A stretch of DNA of 64,000 bases, taken from assembly GCF_010093815.1 (NCBI RefSeq), contig NW_022985551.1, positions 1,413,311-1,477,310 on the forward strand. Direction: 5' to 3'. The notes under the pieces were generated by a model. The model worked only from the letters and a program-made list of their open reading frames with translations, was not told the DNA's origin and ran no database searches. Shown here in pieces: positions 44,363 through 55,051 of this stretch; position 1 is the first letter of the stretch, and each line of letters opens with the position of its first letter. Origin of the DNA: Pseudovirgaria hyperparasitica (lineage: Eukaryota; Ascomycota; Dothideomycetes; Acrospermales; Acrospermaceae). Position numbers and translations under genes: made by a program.

Positions 44363-45888
44363 CTAACCACTTCCTACCGCCTGCGGATTGTTAAACCTGG
44401 CCTCTGGGTCATACTTCTTCTTAATTTCTTCCAGCTTCGCATAATTCGGTCCCCAGTACCGTTTGTGTGCCTCATCCCTACTCAGACTTGGATCTGCGTA
44501 GTTCGAATACATCCCAAACACCGCGTCCGGCATCGCCTTCTCTACATTCTGCACCCACCCATTCATCAAGTCCATCCCGTCTGCCGGGAACTGGAACTTG
44601 CTATTGATGTTGTCGTAAAATTGCATCTTCAGCACAGCATTGCGGTGCGGATACGCGGTGGCGTCGACGGCAACCTCGCTGATCGCAGAACCCTGGCCGC
44701 CGTGTAGGTCAATGTTCAGAAACCAACTCCGCGTGTTGGCTTTCGCGGTCGTGAACAAGTAGTCTGACAAGGCGACGAGGCCATCGGAGGAGAGCGCTGG
44801 GCCCATAAGACTCTTGCAAAAGAATGTCTCGTGCTTGTCGTAGAAGTCGAGAGGTTGTTCCAATGGGCCGTTGGAATACTTGAGGAGGCTATCGATCCAG
44901 CCTTTGTCAGCAATCTTACCTGTAGGATTACCAAGCTTGGCAGTCAGGGGTGCGATGACTTCGGAGAAAGTTTTTTGAGGACCATAGTAGATGCCGACCA
45001 GGGAGAAGGCGTCCTTGTTGATGAAGAGTCGTGTCTGAAGTTCCTTGGGCTGCTTGGTGGTTGCAAATTCCTGGACTGCTGCAATGGCTGTTTGAGCAGC
45101 ACTGCTGTTCTCGATACCCAGGGCATACTCGAAGACTGTGTTCTCCTCCGGTGCCTCGAAGGTTTGAATCTTGAAGTTGGTGACGATTCCAAAAGAAGAT
45201 CCGGCGCCCCGGAGAGCCCAGAAGAGATCAGAATTCTCGGATTGAGATGCCTTCACGAGACTACCGTCTGCCAGTACGACTTCAGCCTCAACCATTGCAT
45301 CGAGGGTGAGGCCTTTTCGGCGAGACGAATAGCCGAAGCCACCGTGAAGAACAAATCCACCCAGACCGACTCTGTCGTTCATTAGTGGGATGATTATGAT
45401 GATAACAGTGTTACTGACTCTGGGCACATGCCCTGAGATATCGCCCTTTTGCCTTGGTCGTACAGACCCAACGCAATATTTCCAAGACGAGATCCGGAGC
45501 CAATGGTGGCGATTTTGCTACCTTGATCCAGCTGGACCTTGTTGAAGCGCTTCATGTCAATCACTAGGTGGCCATCCTCCCCACCAAGACCCCAGGACGC
45601 ATAGCTGTGGCCTCCAGATCTGGCAGATGCGGTAAGCTTGAGTTTGGCAGCACACTTCACCGCGGCTTGGACCTGGTCAACCGCCTCTGGGACCGCAATC
45701 GTAGCCGGAGTGAAGGGCACTCGAAGGTTGAAAGGCTTGCTAAGGCTTGTAAAGTTTGTTGAGCCAGGGGCTACCTGAGGAACAGAAGAGTCGTCCAGAC
45801 ATTCAGTGATGGGCGAGCGTCCAAGCAGGTAAGCATTGCCTTGGGTTATGGAGGCGGCCAAGAGCCACAAAGATGATACGAGCAACAT
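44363..45888 (-). CDS. Secreted BBE-like FAD oxidase (carbohydrate oxidase type)
   Basis: Two exons, 45419..45888 and 44363..45371, with a 47-nt intron (GTCAGT...ACAG); 492 residues. The ATG at 45888 opens a clear signal peptide (MLLVSSLWLLAASITQGNA); an ATG 24 bases upstream would weaken it. The PCMH FAD domain shows ARSGGHSYASWG with His94 and SQGMCPEVGLGG with Cys155, the two sites that bind FAD covalently in glucooligosaccharide-oxidase-like enzymes. The C-terminal BBE motif (KRYWGPNYAKLEEIKKKYDP...FNNPQ) is intact. These enzymes oxidise a sugar or alcohol with O2, releasing H2O2; for reducing sugars the product is a lactone. A TATA-like TTATATGA lies about 60-70 nt upstream. It is divergent from a secreted lactonase-like gene 833 bases away. 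Confidence 0.9.
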
Positions 45889-46721
45889 TTCGCTATCGTG
45901 CGTGATTATCAACTGCGTGACCTACAGCACTGTGGCGATGGGCTTGATATAATCATATAAGCCCATACATCAGAGCGGAGATGGACAGGGCCCGCACTTC
46001 TCCGATAAGTCGATTGCTCGAAACACTTAATTACACGACATCAGTCTGAGCGGCATGTGGCAAAGCGCATGAAAGTCTAATTGCTTTTGTCTCAGAAAAT
46101 CCTATGTTATTCAAGGTCTTAACTTTAGTGTGACGTGGGCAGACATGGATGGCGGGAGCCTGCAGTGAACTTGGACCTTAGTAGGAGGCCCCTCATCTGC
46201 TTACTAAGTGAAGTTACCAGTAGAACTTATAGTTTTCTTCCAGTCCGGTCATGTTCTAGTACCTATCTAGGATCGAAACATACCTTAACAGGAATATTAC
46301 CTCTCAATAAGCACTGATGCAAGACGAAGATAATACCGTTGCATGTGCAAGCCATGCCCATAGATTCAGTATACAGTATGTCTGGGGTAAGTGGGAGAAT
46401 AGGACCGCCGGTACTTCAAACAACACCGTGCTGTCATGCTCGGGATCCTTTCTCGGCATTTATCAATCTTAAGTGTATGCTGCCAGGATCTCCCCGCGAG
46501 ATGAACGCATGGATCGGCGCTTGGCCAAGTCGATGGATGCTATGTATAGCGGCCCTATACCTGTAACAACCGAAGGAGGTCCACTAATAGGTATGTCCCT
46601 GAAAGAGGGGAACTGTAATCAAAGCGTGAGCTAGATATCGTTATTATATTGAGGCTACGCCATCTCTCAGCTCTATTCTCTGTTTGTTTCACGGCCATTA
46701 CTCACTTTGATCTTGGCAATC
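45889..46721. promoter_or_regulatory. Divergent promoter region between oxidase and lactonase-like genes
   Basis: 833 bases separate the two start codons, with no frame supporting another gene. A TATA-like element serving the oxidase is near 45945-45960 on the minus strand. Purely positional evidence suggests shared regulation. Confidence 0.45.
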
Positions 46722-47972
46722 ATGTTAGTCCATATGTATACACTGCGAAAAGCAATCGTCTTGGGCCCACTCTTCGCGGCTTGCACGCTTGGTGAAGACT
46801 TATTTGTGTCGCATTATGCCGGTCATGTTTCTTCTTTGTCTCTGCAAGGGACCAGTCTTACCGAAACATCCAAGGTGAAAGCCTGTGGATCGCTACCGTC
46901 ATGGCTCACGTTTGAGCCTCACACCACGAAGACTTTGTACTGTTCCGATGAGCAATCTGACGGTGGTCATGGCTCTCTCAGCGCCCTAAGTATCACTGAA
47001 GATGGGAAGCTTACGCCCCAGGTGAAGGTGGATGCTCCTCCGAGTGGTGTAGCTAGCACTCTGTACGGTGGTGACAGTGGCATCGGATATATCGCGATCG
47101 CGCATTAGTATGTATGGTTCAAACGATTGCCTCACAACCATACTAATCGTGGCAGTGGATCATCAACGGTCTCAACTTTCAAGCTGCCACTGACAGCTGC
47201 GTCGACAACGCAGAGAACATTCAATTATAATCTATCTTCCCCGGGTCCCGATCCAGCCAGACAGGATGCTTCTCATCCACATCAGGTGCTCACTGATCCA
47301 ACGGGCGCGTACATCTTTTCGCCTGATCTTGGAGCCGATACTGTTCGCGTCTACTCCGTCGAAAAGGAAAACGGAATGCTGAGCGAATGTCCTGGTCTGA
47401 ATGTGACCGGTGGTTCAGGGCCGCGACATGCTGCATTCTGGACGCCACCTTCATCGTACTCGCGCATCAGTCGTACGAGAGCAGGGACCAAATTGTTTGT
47501 ACTCAACGAGCTGAAAAACACGATAAGTGCTTACAGCGTGTTTTATCCCGCACACGGGTGTCCGTCGTTCAACAAGACTCAGGAGTTGAGTCCATACCCT
47601 GAGAACAAGGCAGCTCCTTCCGGTGCTGGTGCTGGTGAAATCCATGTCAACGGCCAATTTATCTACACGTCGAATCGGAATGACGGGTCGTTCTCTGGTA
47701 ATGACTCCATAGCAACATGGTCTATCTCGCCCATGGGCGACATGTCGTTCCTGACCTTGACGCCTTCTTATGGCTCATACCCACGGACATTTTCGATCAA
47801 CAAGGCCGGAGATAAGATGGCAATCGGAAATCAAATATCATCAAATGTTGCAATTGTTTCCAGAGACACGGAGACAGGCCGGTTGGGTGAATTGGTCGCA
47901 AATTTGAGAGTCGGCCCAGTCGGAACGCCGAAAAAGGGAGACGGTCTGAGCAGCGTCATTTGGGCGGAGTGA
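46722..47972 (+). CDS. Secreted lactonase-type seven-bladed beta-propeller
   Basis: Two exons, 46722..47107 and 47156..47972, with a 48-nt intron (GTATGT, branch ACTAAT, acceptor GCAG); 400 residues. ATG 46722 is the first ATG of the frame; MYTLRK twelve bases on is an alternative. A hydrophobic stretch (AIVLGPLFAACTL) before GEDLFVSHY looks like a signal peptide. The pattern of the fungal 6-phosphogluconolactonase / carboxy-cis,cis-muconate cyclase-like propeller is plain: HPHQVLTDPTGAYIFSPDLGADTVRVYSV, then GSGPRHAAFW, and later GEIHVNGQFIYTSNRN. The residues His, Asp and Arg in these loops form the active site in this family. Secretion and position point to lactone hydrolysis outside the cell; the exact substrate is inferred. 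Confidence 0.87.
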
Positions 47973-48310
47973 GGGAAAAGAATCCAGTTTGCCATAGTTA
48001 AGAGACGCTGGTACCATATCCATGTATCGTTGTCGGTGTGTGAAACTTTTGAGGTTGTAAACTGACTTCGTGCGACGTGCCGCGCCGCGCACGGACTCAC
48101 GGAGGCGTGTGCGCGGTGACAGCTTTGAATGTCATCACGACAAAAAGAAGCCTCAGATGACGCGCAGCAAAAGATATACACAAGACACTAGAAGATTCAG
48201 CCAAGAGGATCCCGGCTCCTCCTAGAAATATCTATTACAGAACTCGCCGGTCAAATCTCCGCCGCTCCAGTATTCAGGATCCTACGAGAAATCAGAAACT
48301 CCTCATCGAA
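47973..48310. other. Intergenic
   Basis: 338 bases between two genes on the plus strand. Nothing specific seen. Confidence 0.4.
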
Positions 48311-49510
48311 ATGAAGACTGACAACTACACTAATCTGTGCCTCGAGCAGGCGGCCTCCTCTCCCCTGCACTTCCGACATGGTTGCATCATCGTCAGCGGC
48401 GGCAAAGTCCTCGGACGCGGCTTCAACGACTATCGCCCAGGTTTCAACAGCGGCGTCCTGAAGAGTGGCCGCACGGGCTTGTCCACCTCCATGCCTGCTG
48501 CGACCCAGCACAAGACAAAGTCCAAGTTGTCGAAGCACAAGCCAAAGCCCAAGCCAAATAATCGGGGCTTTTCTATGCCGTTGTCCCTGCATGCCGAGAT
48601 GGCTGCCATCCACTCCGCTCTAGCCACCTCCACCGCGAACTCTGGCAGGATCCAGTGTTCTCTTAAACCGACGTTCAAAGTACCGGGTGGTTCCAAACGA
48701 AAACGAGCCCGGGCAGCCGTTCTTGAGGAGTACGTCGCCCGGGTTTGTGCCGCAGAGCCGGCCACCGGCAAGCTGCAGGTTCAAGAGTCGGGTTTTGAAG
48801 GGCCTGCATATCAACCAGAGTGGAGGGAACAAGAATGGCAAGCACAAGGTGTTGGTGAAGAACGAGAATGGGAAGGAGAAGAATTCGAATGAGCGTTCGG
48901 AGCGCGAGGTGAAATCCAGTCCGTCGGGGGCTAAGATTTTGTCGTCGTTGAAGCAGCAAAGACATAATGATGTCCGGCAGCGGGTGAAGTATCCGGGTCT
49001 TCATGGCGCGGATCTGTATGTTGCTCGTCTCTCGAACACGCCCGCCTCACCGTCTTGTGGTCATGATGTCTCAGAGCCTAGGTGTGTTGACTCTTCAGAC
49101 TCCTTTCAATCACTGACCAGCGTAGCAGCGCGCCTGCCAAGTCATCTCGGCCGTCGAGTCTGTCCTCGCTCCACGATGAACTCAGTGATGCATGTCATAT
49201 ATCAGAAGTCTCAGCGACTGTCACAGAAATCACTGTTCCGACACCGCGAGCCACATGTTCTCGGCCGTGTTATCGCTGCATCACATACATGCACTCTGTC
49301 GGAATCAAGCGCGTATTCTGGACCACGATATCAGGCACATGGACCGGATCCAAGGTGCGCGATCTAGTCGATAGTCTGGACTCGTGCAGCTTGGAGGACA
49401 CAGGGCATGAGGGTGACGACGAGCTTGGAAACACTGGCATGTTCGTCACAAAGCACGAAGTATTGCGAATGAGAAAGGCCATGCGCGGAGAAGATGGTGT
49501 TGAGGTTTGA
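48311..49510 (+). CDS. CMP/dCMP deaminase-like protein with split zinc motifs
   Basis: Proposed exons 48311..48778, 48819..49081 and 49129..49510 (370 residues). The second intron is 47 nt with donor GTGTGT and a tandem TAG-CAG acceptor that could add one Ser. The first break needs a 40-nt intron (GTTCAA...CCAG); longer phase-compatible acceptors nearby or a one-base frameshift are alternatives. The first zinc motif is SLHAEMAAI (H94, E96); the second, RPCYRC (C291, C294), comes about 195 residues later instead of the usual 25-35. Between them lie a basic stretch (KTKSKLSKHKPKPKP before HAE) and a long disordered Lys/Ser-rich insert. It should be a zinc-dependent deaminase of a cytosine or adenine base; whether the target is free or in RNA is not known. 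Confidence 0.75.
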
Positions 49511-49539
49511 TATCTCTTGGTATCATAAAGTTCCTTTTC

Positions 49540-50150
49540 TTTCCACATAGAGAAACCAAGTATCTTTATATGTTCTTCTTGTGAAAAGGGCAGGTATAAA
49601 TAGATATATAATATTCCTTATATAAGGAATATATATCTAAATAGAGTTATATAATAGGATCTAGCCGTAATAGACTATTATATAATAAACGGATCGGCGG
49701 AGTATAGCTTAAAGATAATAAGAATATAGTATAATTCTTAAAGTAAAGACTAGATAGAGAGAGAACTAAATACATAGAGAGACCGTTCCTTATATATTCC
49801 TCCTTATACATTCTAGATCCTTCTCTTAATTAATAATAGGAATCTTCTAGACCTCTAGACGTACGTATACGTTCTATAGCTCTAGTAGTTTCCTTAGAAT
49901 AGAATAGAGTAGAGTAGAACTCTATAGAACTTATAGACTCTATAGTAGAACCTAATAGAACTCTATAGAAGTTCGTGTTTCTAAAGACCTCTAGAAGTTT
50001 CTAGAGGGTTCTAGAAACTTCTATAAGAGTATAGAGTATTTATATATATAAGTAGATAATATTAGTAATATCGATTACTAATATTAAGCTATTCCTAATA
50101 AGGAAATACCTTATATAAACTTATTAGATATAGTAGAGGTTAAGTTTATA
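49540..50150. repeat. AT-rich, TpA-rich degenerate block
   Basis: About 600 bases that are far richer in A+T than the surroundings, full of TA steps and of short recurring words (TCTATAGAA, TCTAGA, TATATAA). Two inverted repeats stand out: about 49601-49640 (arms TAGATATATA.../...ATATATCTA around TTCCTTATATAAGGAA) and about 50058-50085 (12-bp arms AATATTAGTAAT, 4-bp centre). TpA excess is what repeat-induced point mutation leaves. No coding trace survives, so the original element, if there was one, cannot be named. Confidence 0.6.
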
Positions 50151-50285
50151 CTTCTGTCAATTCTCCATCCAAGCTTTATCGGATCGACTTTTGTTGGACA
50201 TAGCTTCATCCCTTGTGCCAAGAGCTAGGAAGTGACGCTTTGTTTCGGCCAGGTTTCCATCCTGTTACATCCATCGCCCAAACTT

Positions 50286-51089
50286 TCACGTGCAGGACAC
50301 GGCTGTAACCAAGCTTGTCTGCTCCTCCTCATCATTAACAGTCCTCACTTCGACTTCCTGCTTCAAACCGTTGCGAAGACGATGACGATAGTCCGCCAAC
50401 GTACGTTTCAAGTTGCGCTTCGTCTCGAGTGTATGCGTCTCGCGGCACCTTCTCACAACATCCTCATCGATTGGCCCCTCCCTCTCCTCAATATACATGT
50501 GCCTAATGACGACCTCCAATTTCGACAAGCACATCTCGTACCCACCAATATATTCCCCGCGATAGAGATTCGGCAAGTGCGCATAGCAATGGATGACGAC
50601 CGGCTCCATCCACTCAAACTTGACCGCATGCCTCCAGTCACAGTCAACAACCAACCGCACCAACCCAGTCGCAAGGTGTAGTATCGGCGCAATACTCGCC
50701 CCTATAGATCTGTATTCGCGGCAGCTCTCGTCCATGACAAACACATCCATTCGACGGAGCAGCACTGCCTTGTCGCGCATCTGACGCAGCGCATCTACAC
50801 TTTGTTCTATCCCCTCGTCCGTCGTACGCACGCACACGACGTTGCGGTACAGGATTGGCGTGGCTTCGGTGTTGATCGCGCGGCAGGTTTGCAGGAGGGC
50901 TGTACTTGGGGTGTCCTTCGTCTTGTGCTTGCCTGGGTGTTCTTCCTTGCTGTGTGCGCTGCCGGGACTTTGGAAGCAACTGTGTAGGGCGATTGGCTCC
51001 GATGATGCGAGGCTGAGCTTCCAGATGGCGTCTCGGAGCTTGCGCGGGAGCGAAAGCAGGCGGTTTGGCGCCATTTTGGCGGTGGACAT
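50286..51089 (-). CDS. F-box-like/2EXR family protein, copy 1
   Basis: Single exon, 267 residues (a second ATG at 51074 may be the true start: MAPNRLLSLP). The N-terminal LLSLPRKLRDAIWKLSLASSEP is the short F-box-like helix pair of the fungal 2EXR group, followed by ALLQTCRAINTEATPILYRN, the diagnostic second motif. The rest is mixed alpha/beta without an enzyme motif, ending in a Glu-rich tail. F-box proteins usually recruit SCF ubiquitin ligase, but in this large fungal family partners are unproven. It shares layout with the next gene on the same strand 459 bases away, and it borders the AT-rich block. Confidence 0.75.
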   Translation of the reverse strand: MSTAKMAPNRLLSLPRKLRDAIWKLSLASSEPIALHSCFQSPGSAHSKEEHPGKHKTKDTPSTALLQTCRAINTEATPILYRNVVCVRTTDEGIEQSVDALRQMRDKAVLLRRMDVFVMDESCREYRSIGASIAPILHLATGLVRLVVDCDWRHAVKFEWMEPVVIHCYAHLPNLYRGEYIGGYEMCLSKLEVVIRHMYIEEREGPIDEDVVRRCRETHTLETKRNLKRTLADYRHRLRNGLKQEVEVRTVNDEEEQTSLVTAVSCT

Positions 51090-51548
51090 GGGTGGATGTT
51101 CGAGGATTGGAAGGGCGATTTAGATTAGGGGAGTTAGGTGAGGTTAGGAGTGGGCGATTGTTGTGATACAATCACGTGTCGGGCTTGAAAGTGGACAGGT
51201 AGGTGGGATATCAGTTCCATGACATGACTATTATACGCCAGGATGCACGCGTTAGGTCTAAGTCTTTCATTGTTTTCTTTTCTATTCTGGATTATGATGA
51301 TCAAGGTCCGTGTCTCGTAGTCGTCGTCTGCTAACGACCAATATTTCAAAATCCTGCTCGTGGGCTGTCAACCATGTTTTTTTCCAGTTTCTGATTTCTC
51401 CTACTCCTATATTGTGTTTCTCGAGTCAAAAGCTATGCAAGAATATCGCTCTGAAGATGGCATGCAACGTCCACCAGTAATGATGTTGCAGCATAGAGCG
51501 ATTGCCGTTGGTCCTCGAAGTAGCCACTAGGCACCGACCTGATCGGAT
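51090..51548. other. Intergenic between tandem paralogues
   Basis: 459 bases; promoter of copy 1 by position. Nothing specific seen. Confidence 0.4.
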
Positions 51549-52259
51549 TTACTCGCTGTCTTTGTGTTCTTGCGCCTTTTCCGCTCTATATTGCTGCAAA
51601 CATTTCCCCAAATATACTCTATACACTGCAGAATGCACCGTAACGAGGGTATCATCATTGAAACCTAGAGCACGGGCGGCGTTGTCGAGACCTACAGCAC
51701 GAGTAACGATTTCGAGACCGTCCAGCGCACCATCAGTGCGAGAACCGTACTCGACATCCTTGAGTTGGCCAGATGCCTCATCCCCCCGCTCGCCATCCAT
51801 GCTGTCCCACATATCCGGATTCCCGGTGCAGAACAGGTTTCCAAGTAAGCTGACGTCGTGGCGGTTTTTGCAATTAATAGTCAGCTTTTTCAAGTCTGTT
51901 GTGCGGGCAAGTATAGGGGCCAATTGAGGACCGATGCGGCACTTCCGGGAGGAATCCGGTATGTCATTGACGATGAAGCGGCGGAAAGAAGCCCATTTTG
52001 TAGGTCTCGCTTCGAAGCGGACTTTGGCTGCGTTGATGTCCTTGAGGAAGACTTCGTTGTCGTACAGGTATTGCGTAGCTTCGTCGTTGATCTGTTTACA
52101 GGTTTGCAGAAGGGCGAGGCAGAGTGGCTTGTAACGATCCTCTTCCCATATACGATCGCCTGGACGGGTCACGTAGATGGGTTTATCTGAGGTGAGGCAT
52201 GACTTGTAAATCTTATCGAGAAGCTCGCTTGGGAGCGAAAGCAGTTGACTCTGTGTCAT
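51549..52259 (-). CDS. F-box-like/2EXR family protein, copy 2
   Basis: Single exon, 236 residues. It starts MTQSQLLSLPSELLDKIYKS, followed by ALLQTCKQINDEATQYLYDN, aligning motif for motif with copy 1, but the remainder has diverged strongly, so the duplication is old or the pair evolved fast. The middle segment FRRFIVNDIP and LKKLTINCKN alternates short strands and helices. The C-terminus is Lys/Glu-rich. Function unknown beyond the F-box-like expectation. Confidence 0.75.
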   Translation of the reverse strand: MTQSQLLSLPSELLDKIYKSCLTSDKPIYVTRPGDRIWEEDRYKPLCLALLQTCKQINDEATQYLYDNEVFLKDINAAKVRFEARPTKWASFRRFIVNDIPDSSRKCRIGPQLAPILARTTDLKKLTINCKNRHDVSLLGNLFCTGNPDMWDSMDGERGDEASGQLKDVEYGSRTDGALDGLEIVTRAVGLDNAARALGFNDDTLVTVHSAVYRVYLGKCLQQYRAEKAQEHKDSE

Positions 52260-55051
52260 CGGAGTCGTGGTAGTTCGAGACAGAGCCGTCGACGATGACG
52301 CTAAGGGAATGTATTCGATGATGGAAACAGAGAGACTGGAAAGAAAAAGGCAGCAGATAGTAAAGGTAGCTAAAAATCCTCAGGTATCTGGAAGAAAAAA
52401 AATTGACAGCAAAGATGTATGTGTATCACGAAAGCAAACGGCGCGCACTGCTTGCTCAGCATTCTTTTGCTCACTTCTCCCGCGAACCGAAAACAACGTA
52501 TTGCTCCCAACGTCGGTTTCCTGACACAATGCAAATGGACTTGCCTCCACCACTGTACTCGACTTGCCTCCACTGCACACGAGAGCATGGAAAAGTGGCA
52601 CGAATCGTTTGTCCTCTGCGATTTTCCCTGATATGTCCGTGTCATACACCGGTTCCAACGGATTACAGTCTTGCTTCTGCTTGCTTGATGGAAGAGTCAC
52701 AGGTGTCTTTCTTTGTCCCTAAAAAATCTCTCGCTCGTGTGAACTGATATTTTTCAGCCCAGGGGGGAACGGAAGGTCTGGCTTTCGATTCCATGTATAT
52801 CCATCCATCCATCCATTTATGAACTCTCCACATCTACATCCACGCCCACATCCACATCTACCCCCTAAACACTCCCCTCCCACAACCCCTAAAACCCCGT
52901 CCCCCCTTAAAAAAACACTCATCTCCCCAAAATCAAACAAACACGCCCCCTCCAAATCGCCTTGCCGCTGTCGTGGACTGCCATGATTAATATTATGTGA
53001 CGAGAAGAAAGAGTAAGCAAGCAAGCAAGAATGGCGCAAACGAGTACGATTTGGAGGGAGGATGGGAGAGAGATAGGTAAATGTAAACAGACTCAAAACG
53101 AGCAAAGCACGCACATAATACTGAAAATAAGACGTATATCCATACACATATACATACACAAGTTACTCAAAACCCCAATCCATATCTATGGCGGTGCACC
53201 GCACAGAAATGAATCTGTAGAACAGCATTCGTGAACTTCACCCCCCTTTGCCCATCAACAGCAGCAGAGTTCAGGAGTCTTCCCCATGGCCGATGGATGC
53301 TATGGCCTGGAGAAAGGAAAAAAAGGAAAGGTCAAGGATGATGGCACAGAGTTCGGAGCCTAGACCGTGAATGAGTGTGATGTGGAACGCATCGCAGACC
53401 TTGACTAGTAAGTACACAACGTCGTGAATGACGGACGCAGGAGATTCGGCGAACGGGAAACACACCAACGGGATGGTTGACAAGGGGGCGAACAAATCCG
53501 ACGCTTTGGGATTCGTGATGCTGCCACGCGTATGCCAGGCGACACTGTCAATCAAACGGTGTGGAATGATGAAGAACAACTCAGCGTGTATTCCCAACTA
53601 AAAAGCCGACCCAAAGGCGGCCCAAATGTTTCGATTGTAATTTTGTTATCTAATGACCCATATGATAGCGGTGCCCAAACGCACTCTCTCAACCTCATCT
53701 CTGTGATGAATCTCAACCCTATGAACCTTGGGGAGTAGTAAAAAGGAATGAAACAAAGCACAAAGTGTTTCCCGTGCAAAATGACCAAATTTTCGTCTAA
53801 GCCCAATGCGATGATGGTAATAAGAAGTAGGGAATGTAGACATGTAATCACCACCGTACGTCTTTTGCAGATACGGAGTGCGAGGTGAAGAAGAAGTATA
53901 GAAATCGCAACCAACAGCTCCTTGCAATGTAGCTTCCGAAGAACGCCTTACAATAACAATTTTTTTTAGCGACCTTCCAGCTGAAGACAGAAGAATTGAG
54001 TGGTAAGGGCCTTGGGAGTCCACGCCCATTCACTGCCCTATCGACACCAATGTGGAGAACATGACAAAGAGGAAACAAACTCCCTCGCCCATCGAATCGT
54101 TTAAAAACCTTTCAAGCGGGGCCGAACTATAAAGGGGGCATGAGAAAGAACCTATAAACGCGCTCCAGTGTGATAAAGAAAAAAAGGAAACCGTGTCGTC
54201 AATTACAAATAGCCGCTAACATGATGCACAAGATTGGTGATGCGAGAAATAGACGAGAAAGCTCATGAAAGTAAGGGTGAAGCGAAAGCAAAATGTGGTC
54301 ATAAAGTTAAACCGATGCTGTTTAGGAATGATGTGCAGTGCAGTCGTAATAGTCGCACCATTTCTATAGTGTTTTAATGCGCCAATGATGGCGCGTCTTC
54401 ATGAACAGGGCTAGGGTATGGATTGAATAGGCGGCAGCATGCGTGGATGCAGCCAAGACCGGAGAACCGATATGCGTAGTCGAGTCAGTTTGTCGGTCAA
54501 GTGATGGCCTCAAACAAGAAAAGGTCGCACAAGGAGTCGAAATGACGCGCAATATTGAGGGACTGCAGAGGAGAGCAAGTAGCCGCGGGTATGGCACGTT
54601 GACTGAGGGCCAGATAACGTTGGAGCCATCACCAGAGCTAATCTCCGAACCCAGATTTGCGAATGAAAATGGACATGCAGAGCCAGGCTTGAATAGCACG
54701 CAGGGGTGACTTCCAACTGCAACTGCCAAAGCTCCGAGCTCGCAGCAGAAGGACTTCCCGGGAAAGGAGTCTTTGCCGTAATCGGAGTGAAAGCCCATGC
54801 AGAGTCGATCCTCTAATATGTAGACGCAAAGCAGGGACGCGTTGAAACAGCCAGGGAATCGTGAACATGCGCAAGGAAACAAAACAAAGTCTTAAATAAC
54901 GACAGAGAAAAGGCAAGGTGCCAAGTGAACTTTTAGTGAGCACACAAGATGGCGCTCGTGAATCTTGTGACAGCGTCAGAGTGGATTGGGGATTCATTGA
55001 CATGTTCGCTGTGCAAGATTCGTGCTGGTCGGAGATGGTCATCCAGATTGC
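52260..55051. other. Long intergenic region, no supported gene
   Basis: About 2.8 kb. Open frames of up to 172 codons occur (52719-53159, 53646-54029, 54364-54882, all minus), with no domain and with poor codon pattern. An (ATCC)n run sits at about 52799-52817, and C-rich DNA at 52840-52960. The right part may be 3' UTR of the cyclin gene. Confidence 0.45.

Noticed and set aside
52719-54882. Several minus-strand frames of 108-172 codons
   Set aside because: No domain, low-complexity translations, mutual overlaps; more likely untranslated or intergenic DNA.
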